Below are positions 35,673 to 43,374 of a stretch of 64,000 nucleotides of DNA, piece after piece. A program made the position numbers and the translations under genes. How positions within the stretch are numbered: the first letter of the stretch is position 1; each line of letters opens with the position of its first letter. This stretch comes from AC-32 sp963728765 (GTDB lineage Bacteria; Actinomycetota; Thermoleophilia; Gaiellales; Gaiellaceae), in contig CAVSKX010000005.1 in the NCBI GenBank assembly GCA_963728765.1, positions 124,001-188,000 on the forward strand, read 5' to 3'. The notes under the pieces were generated by a model that saw only the letters and a program-made list of their open reading frames with translations, did not search any database and was not told where the DNA came from.

Positions 35673-36311
35673 TTAGCGTTCTCTGAGCAGTTTCCCGAGG
35701 GCGTCGAGGAGCTGCAGCGCCGCTTCGCGCTTCTCCGGCTCGGCCTCGTCGAGCCGCGCGGCGAAGCGGGCGAGCGCGTCGGCCTCGCCGCCTTCGTCCT
35801 CGAGCACCGCGCGCGCCGCACGCGCCTTCTGCAGCAGATCGAGCGCGATCGCGGCTTCGTTCGCGAACTTGCCCAGAAGCTCCATCTCTGCGAGCGAGAA
35901 GGCCGCCTTCTGCGGCCGGTCGAGCACCTCGAGCACGCCGAGCGCGTTGTCCTCGTGCAGCAGCGGCACCGCCATCAGGCCCTTCGGGACGAATCCCGTC
36001 GACTCTGCGGCCTCGCGGGCGAAGCGCGGGTCCTTGTCGAGCTCCTCGACCACGAGCGGCTGTCGCGTGACCAGCACCCACCCGGCGATCCCGGTGCTGG
36101 AGGGGAACCGCTGGCCGACGAGATCGCCGGCGCCCTCCCCGGCGACCGCCTCGAACACGAGCTCGTCCGACTCCTCGTCGAACAGGAAAACCGACGACGC
36201 CCGCGCGTCGAAGATCGAACGCGCCACCTCCACGATCGACTGCAGCAGCTCGCGGTAGCTCTCCTCAGAGCCGAGGGCGCCGGCGGCGACGGCCGCGCGC
36301 AGGTCGCTCAT
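35673..36311 (-). CDS. GAF-domain protein
   Basis: A 212-residue soluble protein. Residues about 20-165 form a GAF domain (SYRELLQSIVEVARSIFDA, ASSVFLFDEESDELVFEAV, GIAGWVLVTRQPLVV, MAVPLLHEDNALGVLEVLD). The last 45 residues are a charged coiled-coil-like helix. No output domain is attached, so it likely works with a partner, most obviously the subtilase whose gene it overlaps by four bases. A GGAGG ribosome-binding site precedes ATG 36311. The ligand is unknown. Confidence 0.85.
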   Translation of the reverse strand: MSDLRAAVAAGALGSEESYRELLQSIVEVARSIFDARASSVFLFDEESDELVFEAVAGEGAGDLVGQRFPSSTGIAGWVLVTRQPLVVEELDKDPRFAREAAESTGFVPKGLMAVPLLHEDNALGVLEVLDRPQKAAFSLAEMELLGKFANEAAIALDLLQKARAARAVLEDEGGEADALARFAARLDEAEPEKREAALQLLDALGKLLRER

Positions 36312-37141
36312 GCGTTTCCTCCCACGTTGTTGGCCGTCAGGTAGAGGACGCTCTTGAGCTGGAACGGCGTCAGCTCGGGGTGCTTCGAAAGCACGAGTGC
36401 GCAGATGGCGCTCATGTGCGGCGTCGCGAAGCTGTTTCCGGTCGAGAGGATCGTGCCGCCGCCGAGCCAGGCGATCTCGACCCCGACGCCGCGCGCGAAG
36501 AACTCGACCGGCGGCGACGGGTTGTAGAAGAACGTCATCGGGTCGGGCTCCTCGTGGCTGCCGACCGAGATCACCGACGAGAAGCGCCACGGGTAGCTCT
36601 CGACGGGCATGTTGTGCGCCGACGCGACGAGCACGGTGCGGTTGAAATAGGCCCTGTCGGCGAGCTCGTGCAGCAACTCCGCGAATTGTCGCTTCGTGGT
36701 CGAGAGGCTCATGTTGATCACGTCGAAGCCCTGGTCGACCGCCCAGCGGAGACCCGCAAGCAGGATCGGGCCGCTGCCCTTGAAGCCCGCGCCCAGCACG
36801 CGCGCGCTGACGAGGCTGCACTCGGGGGCGAGCTGGCGGACGATCCCCGCGCACGCGGTGCCGTGCCCGCAGAGGTCGCCCTCGGTGTCCTCGACGACCT
36901 CGACCTCCTCGTCCTCACCTTCACCGCGAGCGAAGGCGACGGCGCGCTCGATCTCCCCCACGCGCGGGTGCGCGGGCTCGATCCCACTGTCGAGGATGCA
37001 CACGCGCACGCCCTTGCCCGTCGCGCCGCCGAACGCCCAGTCGCGGGTGACGCGCTCCGGCCACTCGACGCCGATCGAGATCCGCTCCCCCGCACCGGCG
37101 GGGAGGCTCCACGCGGGAAGGTCTGCCGGCTCCTGCGCCAC
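36308..37141 (-). CDS. Cytoplasmic S8 (subtilisin-like) serine peptidase
   Basis: A 277-residue subtilase without a signal peptide or cleavable prodomain. The catalytic triad is intact: Asp about 51 in CILDSGIEP, His about 93 in LCGHGTACAG, Ser about 237 in GNSFATPH. NMSLS and ASAHN follow the usual order. An acidic insert (GEGEDEEVEVVED) sits between Asp and His. Intracellular subtilases process specific proteins or peptides, including RiPP precursors. The overlap with the GAF gene and the upstream ECF sigma gene suggest signal-controlled proteolysis (inference). GTG 37141 has a TACGATC element five bases upstream. Confidence 0.87.
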   Translation of the reverse strand: MAQEPADLPAWSLPAGAGERISIGVEWPERVTRDWAFGGATGKGVRVCILDSGIEPAHPRVGEIERAVAFARGEGEDEEVEVVEDTEGDLCGHGTACAGIVRQLAPECSLVSARVLGAGFKGSGPILLAGLRWAVDQGFDVINMSLSTTKRQFAELLHELADRAYFNRTVLVASAHNMPVESYPWRFSSVISVGSHEEPDPMTFFYNPSPPVEFFARGVGVEIAWLGGGTILSTGNSFATPHMSAICALVLSKHPELTPFQLKSVLYLTANNVGGNA

Positions 37142-37146
37142 GGGCG

Positions 37147-37153
37147 GATCGTA
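37147..37153 (-). promoter_or_regulatory. Leaderless-type -10 box for the subtilase gene
   Basis: TACGATC on the minus strand, 5 bases before GTG 37141. Confidence 0.45.
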
Positions 37154-37174
37154 GTGCGCTGCGATTACGCCGCG

Positions 37175-37444
37175 CTACTTGTCAGCCAGGAGGCGACGGA
37201 GCTCGTCCACCACGCGCGGCTGGGGCTCGACGCCTTCGGCCTGCAGCGCGCTCTCGAGATCGGCGAGCACGGAGGCACGGAAGGCCGCATCGGCCTCGGC
37301 GCGGGCGACGAGCTCGTCGATCCCTCGGCGTGCCGCGGGCAGCTCCTGCGCCGCGCGCACCCAGGCTTCGGGCGCTGGGGGAAGCATCCCGATCAACCTT
37401 CCCAGTCGTTGTTCGTCGTACTCGCGCATCACGTCACTGTCCAC
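37175..37444 (-). CDS. Small ECF-associated protein, function unknown
   Basis: An 89-residue, mostly helical acidic protein whose start overlaps the end of the ECF sigma gene by 11 bases. The middle reads LPPAPEAWVRAAQELP; the C-terminal half ADAAFRASVLADLESALQAEG loosely resembles the leader segment of NHLP-type RiPP precursors. It lacks the zinc-binding HxxxCxxC of common anti-sigma factors and has no membrane helix. It could be an unusual anti-sigma factor or co-regulator. Position is the main evidence; the RiPP similarity is weak. Confidence 0.6.
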   Translation of the reverse strand: MDSDVMREYDEQRLGRLIGMLPPAPEAWVRAAQELPAARRGIDELVARAEADAAFRASVLADLESALQAEGVEPQPRVVDELRRLLADK

Positions 37445-38048
37445 CTGACGGTGCAGGGGGCGGTTTTCTTCCTTCGAACGAGTCGCGCAGCTTGTCCAGG
37501 CAGCGGGAGATGCGGCTCGCGATCGTCCCGGCCGGCAAGCCGAGGTTGTCGCCGATGGTGCGGTAGCTCTCGTCGCGCGCGTAGAAGCTGTCGAGGATCT
37601 GCTGGCAGTTCTCCGGCAGCCCCGCCATCGCCTCGTGGACGTCGAACGCCTCCTCGAGCGCGGTCAGGAGGTCATCGGCCGGAAGCTCGGGCAGCTCGTC
37701 GATGTCGGCGTCGGACTCCCGCGCCTTCGAGCGCAGCCGGTCGATGCAGAGGCGGCGCGTGAGTTGCGCAATCCACGGCCGCACGGCCTCGTCCTCGCGC
37801 AGCGAGTCGAGCCGCTCGTAGACCCGCGCGAACACCTCCTGGAAGACGTCCTCGGCGTCCTGCTGCGACAGCCGGAACCCCTGGATCGCGATCGCGTAGA
37901 CGTAGCGCGAGAAGCGGTCGACTAGCTCGCGCCAGGCGGCATCGTCGCCCGCGCGGCAGCGCGCGACCAGCGCGGCGTCGTCGACCGCGGCCGCGGTCAG
38001 CTCTGAGCGGCGCGCAGCCGCTTCGCCAGGGTCTCCAGGAGCTTCCAC
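37434..38048 (-). CDS. ECF-type RNA polymerase sigma factor
   Basis: About 204 residues. Region 2 includes LVDRFSRYVYAIAIQGF, DAEDVFQEVFARVYERL and the basic RPWIAQLTRRLCIDRLR. Region 4 is GLPENCQQILDSFYARDESYRTI followed by LPAGTIASRISRCLDKLRD. It directs transcription of a small stress or signal regulon. GTG 38048 lies 52 bases inside the upstream cNMP-binding gene; a shorter start is possible. Position suggests the trigger passes through the cNMP protein or the small 37175 product. Confidence 0.85.
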   Translation of the reverse strand: MEAPGDPGEAAARRSELTAAAVDDAALVARCRAGDDAAWRELVDRFSRYVYAIAIQGFRLSQQDAEDVFQEVFARVYERLDSLREDEAVRPWIAQLTRRLCIDRLRSKARESDADIDELPELPADDLLTALEEAFDVHEAMAGLPENCQQILDSFYARDESYRTIGDNLGLPAGTIASRISRCLDKLRDSFEGRKPPPAPSGGQ

Positions 38049-38407
38049 GCGATCGAAGCGTTGCCCTCGACGAGCGGACGGAATTCCCAGGACGTGAGGC
38101 CGTAGCAGCGGAGCTCGCTGTCGGCCGTGATGGTCGCGCTCCTCGCGCCGTCGTCGATGAGGGCGATTTCGCCGAAGTAGTCGCCTGGGCCGAGCTTGGC
38201 GCGCTCCGAGCCGCGCACCGAGACCGTCGCCTCGCCGGTCTCGATCACGAAGAATCCGGCGCCGGTCCGGCCCTCGTCGGCGACCGTGCTGCCGGCGTCG
38301 AAGATGCGCTGCTTGAACGAACGCGAGAGCCGGTCGAGGTCGCCGCGCTCGAAGTCCTCGAAGAGCGGGACGCGCTGGAGAAGCTCGACGGGTGCTTCCT
38401 CGGCCAC
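37997..38407 (-). CDS. Cyclic nucleotide-binding domain protein without DNA-binding domain (B)
   Basis: A 136-residue single cNMP-binding domain: LLQRVPLFEDFERGDLDRL, GFFVIETGEATVSV, GPGDYFGEIALIDDGARSATI, with the phosphate-binding Arg in ARSA. It closely resembles the product at 33183, sharing even the C-terminal AKRLRAA. No HTH. The ECF sigma gene begins within its 3' end, so the two are expressed together; a cyclic-nucleotide input to the sigma factor is plausible. GTG 38407 has TAGAATC five bases upstream, inside the end of xseB. Confidence 0.85.
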   Translation of the reverse strand: MAEEAPVELLQRVPLFEDFERGDLDRLSRSFKQRIFDAGSTVADEGRTGAGFFVIETGEATVSVRGSERAKLGPGDYFGEIALIDDGARSATITADSELRCYGLTSWEFRPLVEGNASIAWKLLETLAKRLRAAQS

Positions 38408-38412
38408 GCGAA

Positions 38413-38419
38413 GATTCTA
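38413..38419 (-). promoter_or_regulatory. Leaderless-type -10 box for cNMP-binding gene B
   Basis: TAGAATC on the minus strand, 5 bases before GTG 38407. It overlaps the xseB stop codon. Confidence 0.55.
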
Positions 38420-38611
38420 TGGCTTTGCGGCCTCGGCGCGGCTTGCAAGCTCTTCGATCTTGCCCTCGGCCGCGTCGAGCCGCTCCTTGCAGAAGCGGTA
38501 CAGCTCCTCACCGCGCTGCCACAGCTTGAGCGCCTCGTCGAGCGGCGCCTCGCCGGTCTCGAGGCGGTGGACGATCTGCTCGAGCTCCTTCTGCGCCTCC
38601 TCGAACGTCAT
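38417..38611 (-). CDS. xseB: Exodeoxyribonuclease VII small subunit
   Basis: A 64-residue helical protein: MTFEEAQKELEQIVHRLETG, EAPLDEALKLWQRGEELYRFC, ending in an Ala/Glu tail. This is the standard XseB length and pattern. It binds XseA to form exonuclease VII, which degrades single-stranded DNA to oligonucleotides. The ATG overlaps the xseA stop by four bases. Confidence 0.93.
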   Translation of the reverse strand: MTFEEAQKELEQIVHRLETGEAPLDEALKLWQRGEELYRFCKERLDAAEGKIEELASRAEAAKP

Positions 38612-39756
38612 CGCGTCTCCTCCACCCGGGCGCCGAAGCCGCCTTCGGCCAGCTCGACGTCGACGCGTTTGCCGATCTCGAGCCCGCGGGCCGAGCGGAC
38701 GATGACGTCGTTCGCGCGCACGATCGCGTAGCCGCGCTCCAGGGTCGCCTGCGGCGAGAGCGTGCGCAGGCGGCCCGCCGTCTGCTCCAGCCGGGCGCGG
38801 CCGCGCTCGACGAGCAGGAGCGGTGCGCGGCGCAGACGCTCGTGCGCCCGGTCGAGGCGCTGCTGCTCGCGCTCCAGGCTGCGGCGGGCTCCGCGCTCGA
38901 GGCCGGCGCGGGAGCGATCGAGTCGCTCCAGCAGCTGGGCGAGGTCGGGGACGACCAGGCGTCCGGCGACGCTTGGCGTCGAAGCGCGCACGTCGGCGGC
39001 GAGGTCGCAGAGCGGCGTGTCCTGCTCGTGGCCGACCGCGCTCACGACGGGAATCGGGCACCCGGCGATCGCGCGCACGAGCCGCTCGTCGCTGAACGGC
39101 AGCAGATCCTCGAAGCTCCCGCCGCCGCGCGCGATCACGACGACGTCGACGCCTTCGCGGCAGAGCGCGCCGAGGGCCTCCACGACGGCACCCGCGGCGC
39201 GCGGCCCCTGCACGTAGGTCTCGGCGACGAGCACGTTTGCCGGAGGGAAGCGTGTCGTGACGACGGTCAGAACATCGCGCTTGGCGGCGGCGTCGTTGCC
39301 CGTCACGAGCCCGATGCGCCGCGGCAGGAGCGGCAACGGCCGCTTGCGCTCGGCGGCGAACAGCCCTTCCGCGGCGAGCTTCTTCTTCAGCCGCTCGAGC
39401 GCGGCGAGGTGGTCGCCGAGGCCGAAGCGCTCCAGTGACAACGCACGCAGCCGGAACTCGCCCCGCGCCTCGAACAACTCCGGCCGGCCGTAGGCGTGAA
39501 CGCGGTCGCCGTCCGCGAGCTCGAGCCGGAGCCCGTCGAACTGCCCGCGCGGCATGGAGACGCCGAGGCACGAGCCGTCTTCGGGGTCCTTGAGCGTGAA
39601 GAAGACGCTCGCCCAGCGCTCCGAGCGCCGCAGCTCCGTGACCTCGCCCTCGACCCAGACCGTCGGCAGGCGGGAGAGCCAGGACGCGACGCCGCGGTTG
39701 AACGCGCCGACGGAGTAGACCTTGCGGTCGCCGTACGCGGTTGCCTCGACCTTCAC
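38608..39756 (-). CDS. xseA: Exodeoxyribonuclease VII large subunit
   Basis: A 382-residue protein. An N-terminal OB fold (YSVGAFNRGVASWLSRL, WVEGEVTEL, FFTLKD) precedes the nuclease domain with IGLVTGNDAAAKRDVL, VIARGGGSFEDLLPF and VSAVGHEQDTPLCDL. A Leu/Arg-rich coiled-coil follows. The length is slightly short (usually 400-450), mainly in the C-terminal coiled coil. GTG 39756 follows TATCCT at six bases. Confidence 0.92.
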   Translation of the reverse strand: MKVEATAYGDRKVYSVGAFNRGVASWLSRLPTVWVEGEVTELRRSERWASVFFTLKDPEDGSCLGVSMPRGQFDGLRLELADGDRVHAYGRPELFEARGEFRLRALSLERFGLGDHLAALERLKKKLAAEGLFAAERKRPLPLLPRRIGLVTGNDAAAKRDVLTVVTTRFPPANVLVAETYVQGPRAAGAVVEALGALCREGVDVVVIARGGGSFEDLLPFSDERLVRAIAGCPIPVVSAVGHEQDTPLCDLAADVRASTPSVAGRLVVPDLAQLLERLDRSRAGLERGARRSLEREQQRLDRAHERLRRAPLLLVERGRARLEQTAGRLRTLSPQATLERGYAIVRANDVIVRSARGLEIGKRVDVELAEGGFGARVEETR

Positions 39757-39762
39757 GAGGCC

Positions 39763-39768
39763 AGGATA
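39763..39768 (-). promoter_or_regulatory. Leaderless-type -10 box for xseA
   Basis: TATCCT on the minus strand, 6 bases before GTG 39756. Confidence 0.5.
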
Positions 39769-39783
39769 CGGCTGCGGCCGTCG

Positions 39784-39978
39784 CTAAATGAGGATTTCCG
39801 TGGCCGTTTCCGGCGAGCAGCCCTGGCTGATCAGGTCGACTGCGTGGTGCAGATCGGCGTCGCTGTGGGCGATCTTCTCGGCGAGCGGGAGCGGGAACCC
39901 GGCCTCCATCAGCACGTGCAGGCGCCAGCTCTCGACTTTCGCCTGCTCGTCCCGTGGTGTCTCGGTGATCTGCGACAT
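39784..39978 (-). CDS. Small conserved-looking protein, function unknown
   Basis: A 64-residue soluble protein containing SWRLHVLMEAGFPLPLAEKI, DADLHHAVDLISQGCSPETA and a hydrophobic C-terminus TEILI. The helical composition and the W-R-L...A-G-F / D-L-H...G-C pattern look like a genuine small actinobacterial family, but no function is known. It stands alone between xseA and the coiled-coil gene. Confidence 0.6.
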   Translation of the reverse strand: MSQITETPRDEQAKVESWRLHVLMEAGFPLPLAEKIAHSDADLHHAVDLISQGCSPETATEILI

Positions 39979-40042
39979 CGGCGTCGGGTAGTTCGTCCTG
40001 TCCTAGACGAAACCTGCTTCCGTAAGTTGGCCGTTCCGCGCT

Positions 40043-41407
40043 TTAGCTTCGCCGAAACGTCGGAGCGAGTCGCGAGCCCGCGTCGTTGAGCGCTTCGTCG
40101 ATGCGCCGCTGGAGGTCCTGAAGCCGTGCATTCAGTGCCGTGCGCTCGGCCTCGGCGTCCGCGGCGAGCGACTGGACCTGAGCTCTGAGCGCGACCTCGG
40201 CGTCGCCGATGCGGCGCTGGAGGTCGGCCACGAGCTCGTCGCGCTCGTGCTCGAGGTTGTTCCCGATCTGCGAGAGCTTCCGCTCCAGGCGCTGGCCGCC
40301 GGCGTCGGCAACCTTGGCCAGTCGCTCGGCGAGGACGCCCTGCGCCTCTTTCGCGAAGTGCGCCACGGCCCGATCGAGCTCGCGGGAGAGCCTCTGTGCC
40401 GCGTCGTCGCGGGAGTGGCGGATCGCTTCCGCGAACTGCTTCGAGACCGCTTCCGAGAAGCTGTCTGCGGTGCGTTCGACGACGCGCTTGAGCTGGTCGA
40501 GCTGCCGCCGCTCGATGTCTGCAAAGCCGGCCTGGATGCGCTGGATCGCCTCGGCTTCTTCAGCCGCGACGCGCTCGCGCAGCTCGACCTCGCGTCGGCG
40601 TAGCCTCTCCGCCACCTCCTGCAGCGCGCGGCGGCGGTCGCGCTCGTGCGCCTCGAGCTGCTCGCGCGCCTCGCCCGCGAGCTCGTCGGCGGCGGCGGCG
40701 AGTTGCTGCTCGATTTCGGCAAGTCGCTCCCGCTGCGCCTCGCTGGCGGCGTCGAGGCGCTGGGTGTCCAGCGCGAGGCGCGACTCGGCCCCCGTCATCA
40801 ACCGTTTCTGCCGGTCGCCGAACGCCTTCAGCTGCGCCGTGAGTCCCTCCTCCGTCCGCTCGATGTCGGCGTTGAGCTCCCCGAGGCGCTGCGCGAAGCG
40901 CTGCTCCACCTTCGCGAGCGCCTCGCTCAGCTCCGCGCCGGCCCGATACTCGCGCTCGGCGAGCGCCGCCCGTCGCTCCTCCGCGATCCGCCGTTCCTCG
41001 GCGACGAGCCTCGAGAGCGAGTCGGCACGAGCGCGTGCGAGCGTGCGCTCGAGCTCCGCGGAGCGGGAGTCTGCGGCGGCCGCAATCGCGGCATCGAAGC
41101 GGGCCTCTGTCTCCTCGAGCCGCCGATCCACTTCCTGCGCGCGGCCGACGAGGCGCAGCACCGCGAGCGTCCCGAGCTCGAAGACGGCGCAGACGGTGAG
41201 GCCGCCTGCCGTGACCGCGAGCTCGGTCGACGGGTCGAGCGCGAACACGACCCACCCGACCGCCGCGGCAACGGCGAGAAGCGAGGTCAGCGTGAGGAGG
41301 AGCTGCCGCGACGCGCGACCCACCACGGCGGCCGCGGCGGATGCGAACACGACCACGACCGCAGCGGCGAACACGAGCTCGAGGACGTCCGCGCGCACGC
41401 GCGGCAT
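40043..41407 (-). CDS. Membrane-anchored long coiled-coil protein, function unknown
   Basis: A 454-residue protein. Two hydrophobic segments (about 5-28 and 35-75) anchor it near the N-terminus. Residues about 90-445 are an almost unbroken Ala/Glu/Arg-rich coiled coil (LEETEARFDAAIAAAADSRS, QQLAAAADELAGEAREQLEA). It resembles RmuC-like or methyl-accepting-type stalks, without a nuclease or signalling domain. ATG 41407 is one base after the stop of the UbiA-like gene, so it belongs to that operon. A structural or scaffolding role is likely. Confidence 0.65.
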   Translation of the reverse strand: MPRVRADVLELVFAAAVVVVFASAAAAVVGRASRQLLLTLTSLLAVAAAVGWVVFALDPSTELAVTAGGLTVCAVFELGTLAVLRLVGRAQEVDRRLEETEARFDAAIAAAADSRSAELERTLARARADSLSRLVAEERRIAEERRAALAEREYRAGAELSEALAKVEQRFAQRLGELNADIERTEEGLTAQLKAFGDRQKRLMTGAESRLALDTQRLDAASEAQRERLAEIEQQLAAAADELAGEAREQLEAHERDRRRALQEVAERLRRREVELRERVAAEEAEAIQRIQAGFADIERRQLDQLKRVVERTADSFSEAVSKQFAEAIRHSRDDAAQRLSRELDRAVAHFAKEAQGVLAERLAKVADAGGQRLERKLSQIGNNLEHERDELVADLQRRIGDAEVALRAQVQSLAADAEAERTALNARLQDLQRRIDEALNDAGSRLAPTFRRS

Positions 41408-41408
41408 G

Positions 41409-42158
41409 CTACGCCAGGCGGAGCACCAGCAGCGCAACCGCCAGAGCGACGTTCGCCGCGGCGAGCGCCTGCAGGGCACGCTCGGGCGCGGCTGCCAGCG
41501 TCTCGCGCGTAACGCGCTCGCTCCCGCCGTCGCGAAGCTCGATCGTCCCCTCCACGCCGGCGACGCGACGGCGCATGTGCCGAACGGGCGTCGAGAGCAC
41601 GCGCTGCGCGTAGCTCATAAACGTCGCGTAGGCGGCCGCGAGCAGCGCCTCCCAGCTGATCGTCCCCGCGCAGGCGAAGTAGCCGGTCAGCAGCGGAAAC
41701 GCGCCCCAGGCGAGCGCGAACCCGGCGCCGTTGTGGATCGCGCCCGCGAATAGCTCGAGGTTGTAGACGGGCACGAGCGCCGCCCCGACCGCGACGAAGA
41801 CCAGCAGCCAGGGGTCGAAGGCGATCGCGCCGTCGATCCCAATTGCGACCGCGCCCACGAGCGGGACCGTGCCCAGGACGACGAGCACCCGGCGGGGGAT
41901 CTTCGTCTGGAGTGGCCGGCCCTCGAGCTCGTCGATTGCGTGAGCCGAGATCCCGAGTGCGAGGAAGAACGCGGCCACGGCCGCAGCCAGCCGCCCCTCG
42001 TACAGCGTCGGCGCGAGGCAGGCGCCGATCACGACGTAGCTCAGGTGCCAGGCCGTGTAGGGCGGGTGCAGCAGCGTGACGTAGTCCCGCCAGCCGCCGG
42101 GCGCGAGCGCATAGAAGGCCGGCCGCGCCCGCGCCTCCGTCACGCGCGCCGACCCCAT
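41409..42158 (-). CDS. UbiA-like multi-pass membrane protein
   Basis: A 249-residue protein with about seven hydrophobic helices. HAIDELEGRPLQTKIP sits where UbiA prenyltransferases have their first Asp-rich motif, but only part of that motif is present. It overlaps the upstream UbiE-like methyltransferase by 19 bases, and both enzyme types act in quinone synthesis. A role in prenyl transfer to a quinone or lipid head group is possible; a different membrane function cannot be excluded. Confidence 0.5.
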   Translation of the reverse strand: MGSARVTEARARPAFYALAPGGWRDYVTLLHPPYTAWHLSYVVIGACLAPTLYEGRLAAAVAAFFLALGISAHAIDELEGRPLQTKIPRRVLVVLGTVPLVGAVAIGIDGAIAFDPWLLVFVAVGAALVPVYNLELFAGAIHNGAGFALAWGAFPLLTGYFACAGTISWEALLAAAYATFMSYAQRVLSTPVRHMRRRVAGVEGTIELRDGGSERVTRETLAAAPERALQALAAANVALAVALLVLRLA

Positions 42159-42853
42159 AGGACGGTGCAGCCGCCGAGGCTCAGCCGCCGCGCGCGCACG
42201 TCGTCGAACCCCGCCTCACGTAGAGCCGTCAGCAGCCGCGGCACTGGCCAGCGCCGGTCGAAGTCGCGGATGCTGCCGCCGAGGAAGCGGCCGACCTCGT
42301 GCCAGCCGGGCGAGATCGCGCGGCCGAGCACCGGCAGGCCGACGTCGACCCAGAGGTTCCAGGCGGCGCGGGGGAGAGGCCCGGGCGGGACGCCGAAGTC
42401 GAGCAGCGCCGCGGTCGCGCCCGGCCGCAAGACCCGCACGAGCTCGCCGAGGTCGGTCGGCAGGTCGTCGAGGTAGCGCAGCAGGTACGCCGCGGTCAGC
42501 CCGTCGAACGACCCGTCCTCGAAGGGCAGCCCCTGTGCGCTCGCCTCGACGAGCCGCACGCGCCTCGTCTCGGCTGCGAGCAGAAGCCTGCGTCGCGCCT
42601 CGTCGAGCATCTCCGGGCTCTGGTCGACCCCCACGACGGAGCAGCCGGTCTGGCGCACGAGCTCGCGGGCGACCGCTGCCGTGCCGGTCGCGACGTCGAG
42701 CACCACATCATCTGGGCCGACCGGCAGGCGCGAGACCAGGAAACGCCGCCAGCGCGGGTCCTGGCCGAACGAGAGCGTGTTCGCGTAGCGGTCGTAGGTC
42801 GGGCCGAGCGGGGCGAAGAGGCCGCGGGCGAGCTCGGTACGCGTCCCTTCCAC
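42140..42853 (-). CDS. UbiE/MenG-like class I SAM methyltransferase
   Basis: A 237-residue methyltransferase. APLGPTYDRYANTLSFGQDPRW matches the N-terminal segment of demethylmenaquinone methyltransferases. The SAM site is VVLDVATGTAAVARELV, then VVGVDQSPEMLDEA, LPFEDGSFDGLTAAYLLRY and LRPGATAALLDF. It probably methylates a quinone precursor. GTG 42853 is preceded by TAGACTC at five bases. First gene of a three-gene operon. Confidence 0.8.
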   Translation of the reverse strand: MEGTRTELARGLFAPLGPTYDRYANTLSFGQDPRWRRFLVSRLPVGPDDVVLDVATGTAAVARELVRQTGCSVVGVDQSPEMLDEARRRLLLAAETRRVRLVEASAQGLPFEDGSFDGLTAAYLLRYLDDLPTDLGELVRVLRPGATAALLDFGVPPGPLPRAAWNLWVDVGLPVLGRAISPGWHEVGRFLGGSIRDFDRRWPVPRLLTALREAGFDDVRARRLSLGGCTVLWGRRA

Positions 42854-42858
42854 GGCGG

Positions 42859-42865
42859 GAGTCTA
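42859..42865 (-). promoter_or_regulatory. Leaderless-type -10 box for the UbiE-like gene
   Basis: TAGACTC on the minus strand, 5 bases before GTG 42853. It is identical in sequence and spacing to the box of the adenosine deaminase-like gene. Confidence 0.6.
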
Positions 42866-42869
42866 AGGG

Positions 42870-42939
42870 GCCGACTAGGCGGCGCCACCAGGCGGCGCCG
42901 ACCAGGGAGGTCGTGCGGGCTTTGCCCGTGCGGCCGTCT
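42870..42939 (-). repeat. Bipartite palindromic repeat, copy 3
   Basis: On the minus strand, hairpin 1 (42909-42939) starts AGACGG with core GGGCAAAGCCC. Hairpin 2, more diverged, contains GGTCGGCGCCGCC and a repeated GGCGGCGCC. It lies between divergent genes, and the hairpin 1 edge meets the -10 box of the 42952 gene. Confidence 0.55.
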
Positions 42940-42944
42940 AAGCT
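42939..42944 (+). promoter_or_regulatory. Leaderless-type -10 box for the 42952 gene
   Basis: TAAGCT, 7 bases before GTG 42952, directly at the edge of a palindromic repeat. Confidence 0.5.
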
Positions 42945-42951
42945 CGCGAGG

Positions 42952-43365
42952 GTGGAGCTCGATTCCGACCTGCGGCGGATCGCGGAGGCGGCTGGACGGC
43001 ATGCGGCCGACGGCGAGGAGGTCTCGGGGATCGTCCCGACCCAGCCGGCGAGCGGGATCCGCCTCTACGTCTGCGCCTACGGAGACGGCGAGTCGAAGGC
43101 ATGGCTCGTGCTGGACGCGACCGGCGTGCCCGTCAGGGACCGCTCGCTCGTCCACGACGCGGTCTCGATCGCGGCGCTCTGCGAGGTCGCCGAGGACGCC
43201 GCCGGCGTCGAGCCCGAGGCGCCGCGCGTCGCCCGTCCGGCCCTGCTGGACGAGCTCGGCGCGGAGGGCGGCTCCGCCGTCGCCGCCGCGGTGAAAGGAG
43301 CCGCCGACTCGGTGGCCGAGCTCGCGCGCGACGTCGAGCGCGGCTACAAACTCCCACTTAGCTAG
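42952..43365 (+). CDS. Hypothetical protein
   Basis: A 137-residue soluble, acidic protein. It begins VELDSDLRRIAEAAGRHA and contains GIRLYVCAYGDGESKAWLVL followed by DRSLVHDAVSIAALCEVAED. No domain is recognised. The GTG start is set by the -10 box. The frameshifted small gene follows after nine bases. Confidence 0.6.
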   Translation: MELDSDLRRIAEAAGRHAADGEEVSGIVPTQPASGIRLYVCAYGDGESKAWLVLDATGVPVRDRSLVHDAVSIAALCEVAEDAAGVEPEAPRVARPALLDELGAEGGSAVAAAVKGAADSVAELARDVERGYKLPLS

Positions 43366-43368
43366 TCT
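43363..43368 (+). promoter_or_regulatory. Leaderless-type -10 box for the 43375 gene
   Basis: TAGTCT, 6 bases before ATG 43375, overlapping the stop codon of the preceding gene. Confidence 0.5.
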
Positions 43369-43374
43369 GGGACG

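Noticed and set aside
33183..38407. Calling the island a RiPP biosynthetic cluster
   Set aside because: No YcaO, radical SAM, lanthionine synthetase or peptide ABC exporter is present. Leader similarity of the 89-residue protein is weak, so it is kept only as a hypothesis.
42535..42951. Longer start for the hypothetical gene at 42952
   Set aside because: The upstream extension is Arg-rich, lies antisense to the UbiE-like gene and crosses the repeat and promoter; GTG 42952 fits the -10 spacing.
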